From assembly GCF_029360665.1 (NCBI RefSeq), contig NZ_JARDUB010000002.1, positions 372,001 through 436,000 on the forward strand: a DNA stretch of 64,000 nt, given 5' to 3'. The notes under the pieces are model-generated. The model did no database searches and was not told where the DNA came from. It was given only the letters and a program-made list of their open reading frames with translations. This document shows positions 9,328 through 18,521 of the stretch, piece after piece. Positions within the stretch are counted from its first letter, which is position 1. The number at the start of each line of letters is the position of its first letter. The position numbers and the translations under genes are program-made. This stretch comes from Eudoraea chungangensis. Its GTDB lineage: Bacteria > Bacteroidota > Bacteroidia > Flavobacteriales > Flavobacteriaceae.

Positions 9328-9349
9328 ATTATTGAAAATATTCAATAAT
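9328..9349. other. Perfect inverted repeat between etfA and the DUF151 gene
   Basis: ATTATTGAA and TTCAATAAT (9 bp each) flank an AATA spacer. It lies in the 82-bp gap between two reverse-strand genes, 35-56 bp before the ATG at 9293. It could be an operator or a weak AT-only hairpin; there is no T-run, so a classical terminator is unlikely. Confidence 0.4.
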
Positions 9350-9375
9350 CAGTTAAGGGCACAAATTAACAAAAA

Positions 9376-10344
9376 TTAAGCGTTTTGTGCCTTAAATTCT
9401 TTTAATTTTTCGATGAGTTCAGGGACCACTTCAAAGGCATCACCAACAACACCGTAGTCGGCAGCTTTGAAAAATGGTGCATCGGGATCTGTATTTATGA
9501 CAAGCTTTACTTTAGAAGAATTTACCCCTGCCAGGTGTTGAATAGCTCCGGAAATTCCTATGGCGATATAAAGATTACTAGAAACAGGTTTCCCGGTCTG
9601 CCCTACATGTTCGCTATGTGGTCTCCACCCTAAGTCCGAAACTGGCTTGGAACATGCAGTTGCGGCCCCTAGTACTTCTGCCAGGTCCTCAATTAATGAC
9701 CAGTTTTCTGGACCTTTTAGACCTCTTCCTCCAGATACTACTATGTCGGCATCGGCAATAGTTGCCTTGCCTGTAACTTTGTCTATAGAAACCGAGCTTA
9801 CTCCTAAATCGGACCCCTCAATATTAGGATTAAATTCCAGGACTTCAGTTTGGGTTTTATTTTCATTTATACCAAATGCATTACTAGAGACACCAATTAT
9901 TCCTATATCTGTATCTATTGAAGTAGTTGCAAACCCTTTATTGCTAAATACAGTTCTCTTTAGGGTAAGCGGTTCAGTATTTAGCGGAGCAGCTACAACA
10001 TTTGGACAATATCCTGCATTTAGTTTGCCTGCAAGAATTCCAGCCATATACTTTGTGTCCGTGCTAGAGCTTATTATGATGTTTTTACTATTTTCCTGAG
10101 CTATCGCTTGCGACACAGCCTCAGCATATGCATTGGCATTAAAATTAGTTAAATTAGCATCCTTTATATTTAACACCTTGCTAATTCCAAAATTCCCAAG
10201 CTCTTCAGGGTTTTCTACATTAAAGGCTATGGCGATGGCCACAGTTTTTAATTCTTGTGCGAGCATAAAACCATAAGACGCCACCTCGAATGCATTTTTT
10301 TTGAATTTTCCATTTTCAGATTCGGTATATACTAGTACTGACAT
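9376..10344 (-). CDS. etfA: Electron transfer flavoprotein alpha subunit
   Basis: FAD-binding subunit of ETF, which accepts electrons from acyl-CoA and other dehydrogenases. The 322 residues match the family. The C-terminal FAD domain is clear: VSGGRGLKGPENW, GWRPHSEHVGQTGKPVSSNLYIAIGISGA (in two parts) and INTDPDAPFFKAADYGVVGDAFEVVP. It sits 54 bp downstream of etfB, so the two subunits are co-transcribed. Confidence 0.96.
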   Translation of the reverse strand: MSVLVYTESENGKFKKNAFEVASYGFMLAQELKTVAIAIAFNVENPEELGNFGISKVLNIKDANLTNFNANAYAEAVSQAIAQENSKNIIISSSTDTKYMAGILAGKLNAGYCPNVVAAPLNTEPLTLKRTVFSNKGFATTSIDTDIGIIGVSSNAFGINENKTQTEVLEFNPNIEGSDLGVSSVSIDKVTGKATIADADIVVSGGRGLKGPENWSLIEDLAEVLGAATACSKPVSDLGWRPHSEHVGQTGKPVSSNLYIAIGISGAIQHLAGVNSSKVKLVINTDPDAPFFKAADYGVVGDAFEVVPELIEKLKEFKAQNA

Positions 10345-10398
10345 ATATTTTCTTTTAGAGGCTCCCTTTAGGAAGCATGGTAAACCTTATTCTTACGT

Positions 10399-11145
10399 TT
10401 AAATTACTTTGGCCTCGTTATGTAATAGGTCAACGAGTTCGGATAGATTGTTAGCTTCAACGAGCTTAACCGCGCCCTTTGGAGCCGGCTTTTCAAAAGC
10501 AAGGTCTGAACTACCTGTGTTCGCCTCAACTGGGGCAACAACGTTTAACTTTTTTTGTCTTGCCATCATTATTCCCCGCATGTTAGGAATTCTAAGATCA
10601 CTCTCTTCAACAAGTCCTTTCTGTCCGCCTACAATTAGGGGTAATTTCGTACTGAGTGTTTCTTTGCCGCCGTCTATTTCTCTTGTTGCCGTAACCTTAT
10701 TGCCATCAATTTCTAATCCAATACAGGTATTAACAAAATTGTAATTCAGTTGAGCAGCTAATATTCCTGGGACCATGCCTCCATTATAGTCTATAGATTC
10801 TCTCCCTGCAATAATTAGGTCATAGGAGTCCTCTTTAATGAGCTTTGCTAATTGGGTAGCCACGGATAAACCATTTGTAGGTTCCATATCAACTCTTATG
10901 GCTTCATCTGCACCTATGGCCAGTGCCTTTCTCATGGTTGGTTCTGCTGTGTTCAGACCTACTGTTGCTACATGAACTGTAGCTCCCTGTTTCTCCTTAA
11001 ACCACATCGCCCTAGTTAGGCCAAATTCATCGTTAGGATTTATTACAAATTGCACTCCACTAGAGTCGAATTTGGTATCTCCTTCCGTAAAGTTAATTTT
11101 AGACGTAGTATCTGGAACATTGCTAATACAGACTAATATTTTCAT
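10399..11145 (-). CDS. etfB: Electron transfer flavoprotein beta subunit
   Basis: AMP-binding beta subunit of ETF, 248 residues. Typical segments are INPNDEFGLTRAMWFKEK, the LIIAGRESIDYNGGMVPG loop and the C-terminal signature region with NMRGIMMARQKKL. It is the first gene of a two-gene etfBA operon. A reverse-strand promoter box lies at 11195-11202 and a perfect 18-bp palindrome overlaps it, which suggests specific repression. Confidence 0.96.
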   Translation of the reverse strand: MKILVCISNVPDTTSKINFTEGDTKFDSSGVQFVINPNDEFGLTRAMWFKEKQGATVHVATVGLNTAEPTMRKALAIGADEAIRVDMEPTNGLSVATQLAKLIKEDSYDLIIAGRESIDYNGGMVPGILAAQLNYNFVNTCIGLEIDGNKVTATREIDGGKETLSTKLPLIVGGQKGLVEESDLRIPNMRGIMMARQKKLNVVAPVEANTGSSDLAFEKPAPKGAVKLVEANNLSELVDLLHNEAKVI

Positions 11146-11194
11146 CTCGCTAGTTTTTTAAACGAATTTGTCGGCTAAGATAGCTATTAATTTC

Positions 11195-11202
11195 CAAAAA
11201 TA
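11195..11202 (-). promoter_or_regulatory. -7 promoter box for etfBA
   Basis: Reads TATTTTTG on the reverse strand, a full match to TAnnTTTG, 50 bp before the etfB ATG. Its upstream edge overlaps the palindrome at 11201-11218. Confidence 0.55.
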
Positions 11203-11218
11203 CTATGCATGCATAGTA
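11201..11218. promoter_or_regulatory. 18-bp perfect palindrome, candidate operator between etfBA and pdhB
   Basis: TACTATGCATGCATAGTA is a perfect palindrome with no spacer. It overlaps the etfBA promoter box and lies about 54 bp upstream of a TATTTTTG box (11272-11279) for pdhB. Uninterrupted dyads of this length are typical of MarR- or TetR-type dimeric repressors. No regulator gene is adjacent, so the ligand is unknown. Confidence 0.6.
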
Positions 11219-11271
11219 AATATTGTATCTTTTTTTACGCTTTATCGGGCTTCATTTGCTATATATTTTCC

Positions 11272-11279
11272 TATTTTTG
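11272..11279 (+). promoter_or_regulatory. -7 promoter box for pdhB
   Basis: TATTTTTG, full consensus, 43 bp before the ATG at 11323. A TTTG at 11255-11258 is too close (13 bp) to be an ideal -33 element. Confidence 0.5.
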
Positions 11280-11322
11280 TGGGCATTTTGATGTATAATT
11301 TTTTTAAATAAACAACTAGTAA

Positions 11323-12300
11323 ATGAAAACTCTACAGTTTAGACAAGCTATTGCTGAGGCCATGTCCGAAGAAATGAGAAAGGACGATTCTATTTATTTA
11401 ATGGGAGAAGAAGTTGCGGAATACAATGGCGCATATAAAGCTTCAAAAGGGATGTTAGATGAGTTTGGACCAGAAAGAGTAATAGATACTCCTATATCTG
11501 AACTAGGCTTTGCTGGTATTGGTGTAGGTTCTGCTATGAACGGAAACAGACCAATAATAGAGTTTATGACCTTCAATTTTGCCTTGGTTGGTATTGATCA
11601 AATTATTAATAATGCAGCAAAAATCAGACAAATGTCTGGAGGACAATTCAATTGCCCTATTGTATTTAGGGGTCCAACTGCTTCTGCGGGTCAGCTGGCT
11701 GCAACACATTCACAGGCTTTTGAAAGTTGGTATGCAAATTGTCCGGGATTAAAGGTAGTAGTTCCTTCGAATCCAAATGATGCAAAAGGTTTATTAAAGG
11801 CTGCCATAAGAGATGATGATCCGGTTATTTTTATGGAATCGGAACAGATGTATGGGGATAAAGGAGAGGTGGTTGAAGGAGAATTTACTATTCCTTTAGG
11901 AGTAGCCGAAATAAAAAGAGAAGGAACGGATGTTACTATTGTCTCTTTTGGAAAGATTATTAAAGAAGCATATAAGGCTGCGGAAATTTTGGAGAAAGAA
12001 GGAATAAGCTGTGAGATAATTGATCTTAGAACTGTAAAGCCCATGGATCAAAAGACTATTTTAGATTCGGTTAAAAAAACAAATAGATTAGTAGTTTTGG
12101 AAGAAGCCTGGCCTTTTGGCAATGTTGCTACGGAGATTACTTATCTGGTTCAATCTAAAATATTCGACTATTTAGATGCCCCAATAGTTAAAATAAATAC
12201 AGCGGATACTCCAGCCCCATATTCTCCAGTATTGCTGGAAGAATGGCTGCCGAATCATGAAGATGTAGTAAAAGCTGTTAAGAAAGTGTTATATAAATAA
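11323..12300 (+). CDS. pdhB: Pyruvate dehydrogenase E1 component, beta subunit
   Basis: Thiamine-diphosphate enzyme subunit of 325 residues that works with an E1-alpha chain. Visible are the LMGEEVAEYNGAYKASKG start, DTPISELGFAGIGVG, the cofactor-site region EFMTFNFALVGIDQIINNAAK (in parts), and the C-terminal transketolase domain with VVLEEAWPFGNVATEI. The alpha and E2 genes are not adjacent, so this is a lone gene with its own promoter and terminator. A branched-chain 2-oxoacid E1-beta is the main alternative; the length and sequence favour pyruvate dehydrogenase. Confidence 0.93.
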   Translation: MKTLQFRQAIAEAMSEEMRKDDSIYLMGEEVAEYNGAYKASKGMLDEFGPERVIDTPISELGFAGIGVGSAMNGNRPIIEFMTFNFALVGIDQIINNAAKIRQMSGGQFNCPIVFRGPTASAGQLAATHSQAFESWYANCPGLKVVVPSNPNDAKGLLKAAIRDDDPVIFMESEQMYGDKGEVVEGEFTIPLGVAEIKREGTDVTIVSFGKIIKEAYKAAEILEKEGISCEIIDLRTVKPMDQKTILDSVKKTNRLVVLEEAWPFGNVATEITYLVQSKIFDYLDAPIVKINTADTPAPYSPVLLEEWLPNHEDVVKAVKKVLYK

Positions 12301-12328
12301 GTAAACTGGTTTTGTAAAGTTATATTAG

Positions 12329-12362
12329 CTTCGCCGACCTAGTGTAGGCGAAGTTTTTTTTT
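12329..12362 (+). terminator. Rho-independent terminator after pdhB
   Basis: Stem CTTCGCC (12329-12335) / GGCGAAG (12347-12353) with an 11-nt loop and a run of nine Ts. Confidence 0.92.
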
Positions 12363-12456
12363 AAAGAATTCTATTCGAAGTCAATTTACCCTAAACTGTT
12401 TAGACCCGCATTAATACTTCCTCAGTATGAGGATAAAGTTAAATGGTACCGTACTT

Positions 12457-14949
12457 ATGAAAAGAATTTTTCTTTCTTTTTTTCTAATACTTCCGCTTAT
12501 CTTGTTAGCACAAACCAAGGCTGCTGGTATAGTTGTTGATCAGGAGGGGGAACCGGTGGCATTTGCGAATGTAGTTTTAAAAGGAACTACACAAGGAACT
12601 ATTACAAATGAAGATGGCCTGTTTTACTTAGAATCTGAAGAAACACATAGGGCACTACTAATTTCATTTATCGGTTACCAGACAGAAGAAATTCTGCTCA
12701 ACAAAGCGGTCAATTATGATCTAAATGTGGTTTTGGTTCAGGGCGAGCAACTAGATGAAGTTGTGGTCTATGTAGGGAAACAGTCTAAAAAAAATAACCC
12801 TGCTATTGATATTTTAAAGAAAATATGGGCCAAGAAAAGGATAAATGGACTTCGACAATTTAAGCAATACCAATACGACAAGTACGAAAAAGTAGAGTTT
12901 GATTTAAATTCTATTGATAGTGCGATGATGAAAAGCAAACTTTTTAAAGGAATGGAGTTTGTATTTCAGGATTTAGATACTTCCAGAATCTCTGGAAAAA
13001 CTTACCTGCCTATTTTTTTAAATGAGACCTTCTCTAAAGTCTATGGAGATAATGTAATTAACCAAAATAAGGAGGATGTCCTAGGAAATAAAAATTCTGG
13101 TTTTAGCAACAATCAGGCTATAATCGGTTTTGTAAAAGACTTGTACAATGAGTACGACGTTTACGATAACTACCTGAAATTCTTTGATAAGAGTTTTCCG
13201 AGTCCTCTAGGAAAACCGGGAATTGACGCCTATAATTACGTATTGTCAGACAGTGCATTTATTGAAGATAAATGGTGTTATCATATTATATATTACCCAA
13301 GACGTAAGAACGAACTAACATTTAAAGGAGACTTTTGGGTAAATGATACTACCTATGCGGTAAAGAAAATAAGTCTGGAGGTAACAAAAAGTGCTAATAT
13401 TAATTGGGTCAAAGAGATTTACATTGAACAAGAGTTCGAGGTCTTAAACGATTCTGTCTTCCTTTTGGAAAGAGATTATATGCTTAGCGACTTTAGTCTT
13501 TTTAAGAAAGAAGAGTCTAAAGGGGTTTATGGCAAAAGGACTACTGTTTATGGGAACTATCAGTTTGATAGGGAAAGGCCTAGTTCATTTTACAAAAACA
13601 AGACAGACCCTTTTAATCCGGTTACTTTTGAGAGGGATAGTGTTTTTTGGAAGAATAGTCGATTGGAATCTCTGAATAAGGATGAACAGGGTATTTATGC
13701 TCTTTTAGATACTTTGAAGACTGTGCCCCGCTTTAAAACAGCCTATAATGTGGTTAGTATTCTCGCTTCTGGATATGTTGAAATTGATCGTTGGAACATT
13801 GATTTGGGTAATATATATAGTGGTATAGGCTTTAACGATGCGGAAGGGATACGACTTAGAGGAGGGGCCCGAACCTATTTTGGGCAGAACGATCCATGGC
13901 GTATTGAGGGATATATGGCTTACGGCTTTAAAGATAAGAAGTTTAAACACGGGATTTCCGGAAAATGGCTTTTAGACAAAAAAAATAGAATAATCGTATC
14001 GGGGGGTAACAGGCGAGATATTGAGCAATTGGGTATAAACCTAACACAGACAACAGATGTTTTAGGAAGGAGTGTGGCTTCTTCGGCTATTTTTACGGTT
14101 GGTAGTAATGACCGATTAACGAATATTAATCTTACCACCTTTAATCTGGATTTAGAACCAGTAACAAATTTCAGGATACGCTTTGGAAGCTCTTTTCGAA
14201 CTTTGAGTTCTGCCTTACCGGATGCTTTTAGCCTAGATTATATAGACCTTGAAGCACCAGGTGGAATATCCTCTGAAACAAAACAATTTGAATTAAATAC
14301 AATTTTGCTTTTTACACCAGGTAAAACCACCATTGGAAATGGGGTAGAAAGGCGAAATGTAAATGAAGACTACAGCACCTTTCTTCTAAACTATACCAAA
14401 GGTTTAAAAGGGTTTTTAAATAGTGATTTTGAGTTTGAAAAAATACAATTTTCCTATGCACAACCGTGGCAATTAGGGGGTTTTGGCCGATTGTTGAGTA
14501 CTGTTGAGGTTGGCAAAACATTCGGGGTAGTACCTTTGAGTTTATTAAGCGTTATTCCAGGGAATCAGACTTATTTTACTATTTACAACACTTTTTCCAA
14601 TTTAGACTTTTACGAATTTGTTACAGATACTTACGCTACAGTACATTTAGAGCAAAACTTTAATGGCAGACTTTTTTCCAGAATACCGTACATCAGAGAT
14701 TTAAATTTGCGGGAAATTGTAGGCTTTAGAGCCGCCTGGGGAGAGCTGTCTAATGCAAATAAATTAATTAGTAGTCCTACAAATATTCCTCTCCGAGCGC
14801 CGTCTGACGAACCTTATTGGGAATACTCTTTTGGGATTGGGAATATTTTTAAAATATTTCGAATAGATTTTAATTTTAGAGGAAATTATTTAGATATTCC
14901 TGGTGCTAACTCCTTTAGTGTAAAAGGAACATTTGCCTTTAGTTTTTAG
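12457..14949 (+). CDS. DUF5686 outer-membrane protein with carboxypeptidase-like regulatory domain
   Basis: About 830 residues. The ATG at 12457 gives a clean signal peptide (KRIFLSFFLILPLILLAQ); an in-frame ATG at 12427 would add ten residues before it. A CarboxypepD_reg-like beta domain follows (about 20-105, with GIVVDQEGEPVAFANVVLKG and GTITNEDGLFYL). The remainder is DUF5686, an amphipathic beta-rich region likely to form an outer-membrane barrel, ending in aromatic FAFSF. Substrate unknown. Proteins of this type are common in Bacteroidota and are sometimes linked to surface or secretion functions. Confidence 0.85.
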   Translation: MKRIFLSFFLILPLILLAQTKAAGIVVDQEGEPVAFANVVLKGTTQGTITNEDGLFYLESEETHRALLISFIGYQTEEILLNKAVNYDLNVVLVQGEQLDEVVVYVGKQSKKNNPAIDILKKIWAKKRINGLRQFKQYQYDKYEKVEFDLNSIDSAMMKSKLFKGMEFVFQDLDTSRISGKTYLPIFLNETFSKVYGDNVINQNKEDVLGNKNSGFSNNQAIIGFVKDLYNEYDVYDNYLKFFDKSFPSPLGKPGIDAYNYVLSDSAFIEDKWCYHIIYYPRRKNELTFKGDFWVNDTTYAVKKISLEVTKSANINWVKEIYIEQEFEVLNDSVFLLERDYMLSDFSLFKKEESKGVYGKRTTVYGNYQFDRERPSSFYKNKTDPFNPVTFERDSVFWKNSRLESLNKDEQGIYALLDTLKTVPRFKTAYNVVSILASGYVEIDRWNIDLGNIYSGIGFNDAEGIRLRGGARTYFGQNDPWRIEGYMAYGFKDKKFKHGISGKWLLDKKNRIIVSGGNRRDIEQLGINLTQTTDVLGRSVASSAIFTVGSNDRLTNINLTTFNLDLEPVTNFRIRFGSSFRTLSSALPDAFSLDYIDLEAPGGISSETKQFELNTILLFTPGKTTIGNGVERRNVNEDYSTFLLNYTKGLKGFLNSDFEFEKIQFSYAQPWQLGGFGRLLSTVEVGKTFGVVPLSLLSVIPGNQTYFTIYNTFSNLDFYEFVTDTYATVHLEQNFNGRLFSRIPYIRDLNLREIVGFRAAWGELSNANKLISSPTNIPLRAPSDEPYWEYSFGIGNIFKIFRIDFNFRGNYLDIPGANSFSVKGTFAFSF

Positions 14950-15122
14950 AGCTATTTCTTTATTTTATCTAAGCTTTTAAGTAGAATAAGGATTTATAAA
15001 AATAGATTTCGTCAATAAAAAAACTTCAGCTTTTTTTGGCTGTAATAATATGTTTTAAAATCAGTATCCGGTCTTCTTGCGAGTTGAGTGAAATTCTGCT
15101 TTTTTATTCTATTTCATTTTAC

Positions 15123-15130
15123 TACTTTTG
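15123..15130 (+). promoter_or_regulatory. -7 promoter box for hppA
   Basis: TACTTTTG matches TAnnTTTG, 32 bp before the hppA ATG. No good -33 TTG is seen at the expected distance. Confidence 0.5.
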
Positions 15131-15162
15131 CAGCCGTTTTAAATCGCAAATAACTAACTAAT

Positions 15163-17517
15163 ATGGAATTAATAGTAAATTTTTTACCAGCTTTTGGAGT
15201 TTTGGCTCTCCTATTCGTTTTTGTAAAAAACTCCTGGGTTTCCAAGCAGGATGGAGGAGATGAAAAGATGTCAAGAATAGCAAAGAATATAGCAGATGGT
15301 GCTATGTCTTTTCTAAAAGCCGAATACAAAATCTTATCCATCTTTGTTTTAGCAGTAGCAGTATTGCTTTATTTCAAAGGTTCTATGGAAGAAGGTTCAC
15401 ACGGGATGGTAGCTTTATCCTTTGTTGTAGGAGCTATATGCTCTGCTCTGGCCGGTTTCATTGGAATGCGCGTTGCAACCAAAGCGAATGTGAGAACAAC
15501 CCAAGCGGCTAAACAAAGCTTAGGTAAGGCACTTGAAGTGGCTTTTGCCGGTGGTTCTGTTATGGGTCTTGGCGTGGTTGGTCTGGGAGTTCTAGGTCTT
15601 AGCGGACTATTCTGGGCATATCAAATGATTTGGCCTGGAACAGAAAACATCCCCCTGGTACTTAATGTGCTTTCTGGATTTTCTTTAGGAGCTTCCTCGA
15701 TTGCTCTTTTTGCCCGTGTAGGGGGGGGAATATATACCAAGGCAGCGGATGTTGGTGCGGATTTAGTTGGAAAGGTTGAAGCTGGTATTCCAGAAGATCA
15801 CCCACTAAACCCTGCTACGATTGCAGATAACGTTGGAGATAACGTTGGAGATGTTGCCGGGATGGGCGCTGATTTATTTGAGTCTTTTGTAGGCTCCATT
15901 ATAGGAACCATGGTATTGGGAGCCTTTATTTTTACACCAGAATTTGGTGGTCTGGGAGCTGTTTATTTACCTCTAGTCTTGGCCGCTATTGGAATTGTTA
16001 TGTCCATAGTCGGAACCTTCTTTGTAAAGGTAAAAGATGGTGGCAGTCCTCATAAAGCCTTGAATCTGGGAGAATTCGGATCAGGCGCCTTGATGATAGT
16101 TGCTTCTTATTTTGTAATTACTTCTATGTTGCCAGAGAGTATTGAAGGATTACCTTTCGGTGCAATGGGAGTCTTCTGGGCTACTCTTGCAGGTTTGGTT
16201 GCTGGTTTTGGCGTTGGGAAAATTACGGAATACTATACAGGAACGGGTACTAAACCTGTAACTTCTATTGTTAGGCAATCTCAAACAGGTGCCGCTACCA
16301 ATATTATTTCCGGATTGGGAGTAGGGATGATGTCTACTGCAGTTCCAATTATTTTAATTGCGGCTGCTATTTTGGTTTCCCATCACTTTGCAGGGTTGTA
16401 TGGTATAGCTATTGCGGCTGTTGGAATGCTTGCTAACACGGGTATACAATTAGCAGTAGATGCCTATGGTCCTATTTCTGATAATGCAGGAGGTATTGCT
16501 GAAATGGCCGAATTGCAGAAAGAAGTTAGAGAGCGCACCGATATGCTAGATGCAGTTGGAAATACTACTGCGGCTATAGGAAAAGGATTTGCTATCGCTT
16601 CTGCTGCACTTACGGCATTGGCTTTATTTGCCGCCTTTATGAAAGTGGCCAAAGTAGATGCAATTGATGTTTCTCAGCCAGATATTATGGCCGGACTACT
16701 TGTTGGTGGTATGCTTCCATTTGTATTTTCTGCCCTGTCAATGAATGCTGTGGGTAGAGCTGCAATGGCTATGATAGAAGAAGTTAGAAGACAGTTTAGA
16801 GATATTCCTGCCTTACATGCTGCCTTGGAGATTATGCGTAAGTATGATTCGGATATGTCTAAGGCTTCCCCTGAAGATAGAAAGATATTTGATGCGGCCG
16901 ACGGTGTTGCTGAATACGATAAATGTGTGGATATTTCTACCAAAGCATCTATCAAAGAGATGGTGCTTCCAGGTTTATTGGCTATTGCGGTACCGGTTGC
17001 TGTAGGTTTTATTGGAGGAGCTGAGATGTTAGGAGGTTTGTTAGCAGGTGTAACTACCTGTGGCGTATTGATGGCTATCTTTCAGTCAAATGCTGGTGGT
17101 GCTTGGGATAACGCAAAAAAAATGATTGAATCTGAAGGTGGGAAAGGAACTGATGCTCATAAGGCAGCAGTAGTTGGAGATACTGTTGGGGATCCATTTA
17201 AAGATACCTCAGGTCCTTCCTTGAATATTCTTTTAAAACTTATGTCGGTGGTTGCGTTGGTAATTGCACCGAGTATCGCTATATCCTCTGATGCCATGTC
17301 TGCCTATAACAGTGAGGCTTTGCAGCAAGAAGTTAAAAAGGAAATAGTAGTAGAGATGACCGACACAGAAACTGGAATGGTTTCTGCAACTGTAACAACC
17401 ACGGAAGAATCGGATGGAGTGGTTAACACAGAGGAGGTTGTTTACGAAGGAACAGAAGAGGATGTAAAGGCACAAGTAAATGCCTTGTCTAATGAAGTTA
17501 AGAAAGAAAAGAAATAA
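15163..17517 (+). CDS. hppA: Membrane-bound ion-pumping pyrophosphatase, K+-dependent type
   Basis: Integral membrane enzyme coupling pyrophosphate hydrolysis to cation export; 784 residues with about 16 helices. Hallmarks are [49 protein letters not shown] and [17 protein letters not shown]. The GNTTAA segment has Ala where K+-independent proton pumps have Lys, which points to the K+-dependent class that includes Na+ pumps. The C-terminus carries about 60 extra, acidic, Thr/Glu-rich residues after the last helix. Whether Na+, H+ or both are pumped is not decidable from sequence alone. Confidence 0.95.
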   Translation: MELIVNFLPAFGVLALLFVFVKNSWVSKQDGGDEKMSRIAKNIADGAMSFLKAEYKILSIFVLAVAVLLYFKGSMEEGSHGMVALSFVVGAICSALAGFIGMRVATKANVRTTQAAKQSLGKALEVAFAGGSVMGLGVVGLGVLGLSGLFWAYQMIWPGTENIPLVLNVLSGFSLGASSIALFARVGGGIYTKAADVGADLVGKVEAGIPEDHPLNPATIADNVGDNVGDVAGMGADLFESFVGSIIGTMVLGAFIFTPEFGGLGAVYLPLVLAAIGIVMSIVGTFFVKVKDGGSPHKALNLGEFGSGALMIVASYFVITSMLPESIEGLPFGAMGVFWATLAGLVAGFGVGKITEYYTGTGTKPVTSIVRQSQTGAATNIISGLGVGMMSTAVPIILIAAAILVSHHFAGLYGIAIAAVGMLANTGIQLAVDAYGPISDNAGGIAEMAELQKEVRERTDMLDAVGNTTAAIGKGFAIASAALTALALFAAFMKVAKVDAIDVSQPDIMAGLLVGGMLPFVFSALSMNAVGRAAMAMIEEVRRQFRDIPALHAALEIMRKYDSDMSKASPEDRKIFDAADGVAEYDKCVDISTKASIKEMVLPGLLAIAVPVAVGFIGGAEMLGGLLAGVTTCGVLMAIFQSNAGGAWDNAKKMIESEGGKGTDAHKAAVVGDTVGDPFKDTSGPSLNILLKLMSVVALVIAPSIAISSDAMSAYNSEALQQEVKKEIVVEMTDTETGMVSATVTTTEESDGVVNTEEVVYEGTEEDVKAQVNALSNEVKKEKK

Positions 17518-17545
17518 CCCATAGTTAGCACTGTGGTTAGAATAT

Positions 17546-17575
17546 AAAAAATCCCGCTTCTTAGCGGGATTTTTT
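17546..17575. terminator. Bidirectional terminator between hppA and the deoxynucleoside kinase gene
   Basis: AAAAAATCCCGC / GCGGGATTTTTT with a six-base loop. The A-run and T-run make it work for both convergent genes. Confidence 0.92.
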
Positions 17576-17594
17576 AATGGAAGAAAAATAGCTT

Positions 17595-18209
17595 TTAGAA
17601 AAGACCATTAATTTCCGCATCGATTTTATTTATAACGTCTCCTAGGTGTTCTGGATTATCTACGAAATTTAAATTGTCTACATCCACAACCAGAAGTTTT
17701 CCCTTTTCATAACTCTGTGCCCATGCCTCGTATCTTTCATTTAGGCGACTTAAATAGTCTATGGAAATAGAATTTTCGTAGTCTCTGCCTCTCTTGTGTA
17801 TTTGGTTTACCAAATTAGGAATAGAACTTCGCAGATAAATAAGTAAATCAGGAGGTTGTACTAAAGTCTCCATTAATTCAAAGAGACTTGTATAATTACT
17901 AAAGTCTCTATTGGTCATTAAACCCATTGCATGTAAATTGGGCGCAAAGATATGAGCATCCTCATAAATGGTTCTGTCCTGAATAATGTCCTTTCCTGTC
18001 TTTCTGAATTTTAAAATTTGCCGGTATCTGCTATTTAGAAAATATATCTGCAAATTAAAGCTCCAACGCTCCATTTGGTTGTAAAAATCATCGAGGTAAG
18101 GGTTGGCTACTACATCTTCAAAATGCGCTTCCCATCGGTAATGTTTGGCCAATAACCTTGTAAGTGTTGTTTTACCAGCTCCGATATTTCCTGCAACAGC
18201 AATATGCAT
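17595..18209 (-). CDS. Deoxynucleoside kinase
   Basis: Phosphorylates deoxynucleosides for salvage; 204 residues. It has a P-loop near the N-terminus (AGNIGAGKTTL), the DRTIYEDAHIFA motif and the lid-like LRSSIPNLVNQIHKRGRDYE segment with the family Arg residues. The family includes deoxyadenosine, deoxyguanosine and deoxycytidine kinases; substrate preference cannot be assigned. It stands alone, convergent with hppA and divergent from metK. Confidence 0.9.
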   Translation of the reverse strand: MHIAVAGNIGAGKTTLTRLLAKHYRWEAHFEDVVANPYLDDFYNQMERWSFNLQIYFLNSRYRQILKFRKTGKDIIQDRTIYEDAHIFAPNLHAMGLMTNRDFSNYTSLFELMETLVQPPDLLIYLRSSIPNLVNQIHKRGRDYENSISIDYLSRLNERYEAWAQSYEKGKLLVVDVDNLNFVDNPEHLGDVINKIDAEINGLF

Positions 18210-18348
18210 AGGGCGTAAATGTTTTTGGTTGGTTTTGGTAGTTCAAGAACACACAATATACAAAGTATATAGTTGTGTAGAAAAAATAGTTGTTGAAATG
18301 CACTAGTTAATTACCTTTTACAAAGTTTTTATTTCATTTGCAATTATG

Positions 18349-18356
18349 TATTTTTG
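18349..18356 (+). promoter_or_regulatory. -7 promoter box for the metK leader
   Basis: TATTTTTG, full consensus, 11 bp before the first base of the leader's P1 stem, so the transcript would begin right at the structured RNA. The -33 element is weak. Confidence 0.55.
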
Positions 18357-18366
18357 TAAGCTCAAA

Positions 18367-18502
18367 ACAAGAGGAGGGATTTGGCTGATTGCAACCTCTT
18401 GTGTGGAACAATAACTAGATGTTCTGCCAAAGTAAAATGCTAAACCAGTTCTGCGAATACGTTCGTCTAGCAGTTTACTTTATCACAAAGCTATCAGCCA
18501 AA
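18367..18502 (+). ncRNA. SAM-II-like ('long loops' type) riboswitch in the metK leader
   Basis: P1 is an 8-bp stem, ACAAGAGG (18367-18374) with CCTCTTGT (18395-18402). Its loop holds TTTGGCTGAT (18380-18389), which pairs perfectly over 10 bp with ATCAGCCAAA (18493-18502), forming an H-type pseudoknot. The loop ends in ATTGCAA directly before the P1 3' strand, and AAAGCTA (18487-18493) precedes the P2 3' strand; both resemble conserved SAM-II core sequences. Between P1 and P2 lie two extra hairpins, GAACA/TGTTC and a 17-nt arm (18429-18445 with 18465-18481, two mismatches). P2 ends 19 nt before the metK ATG, which suggests control of translation start. Confidence 0.72.
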
Positions 18503-18521
18503 ATTTAGAAAATTAAGATTT

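Noticed and set aside
9647-10099. 150-codon frame opposite etfA
   Set aside because: It lies wholly antisense to a clear etfA, has biased low-information composition and no recognisable domain.
11691-12044. 117-codon frame opposite pdhB
   Set aside because: Antisense shadow of a well-conserved gene; no promoter or family resemblance.
15017-15042. A7/T7 hairpin after the DUF5686 gene as a terminator
   Set aside because: AT-only stem, and an alternative CAGC/GCTG hairpin uses the same bases; not strong enough to call.
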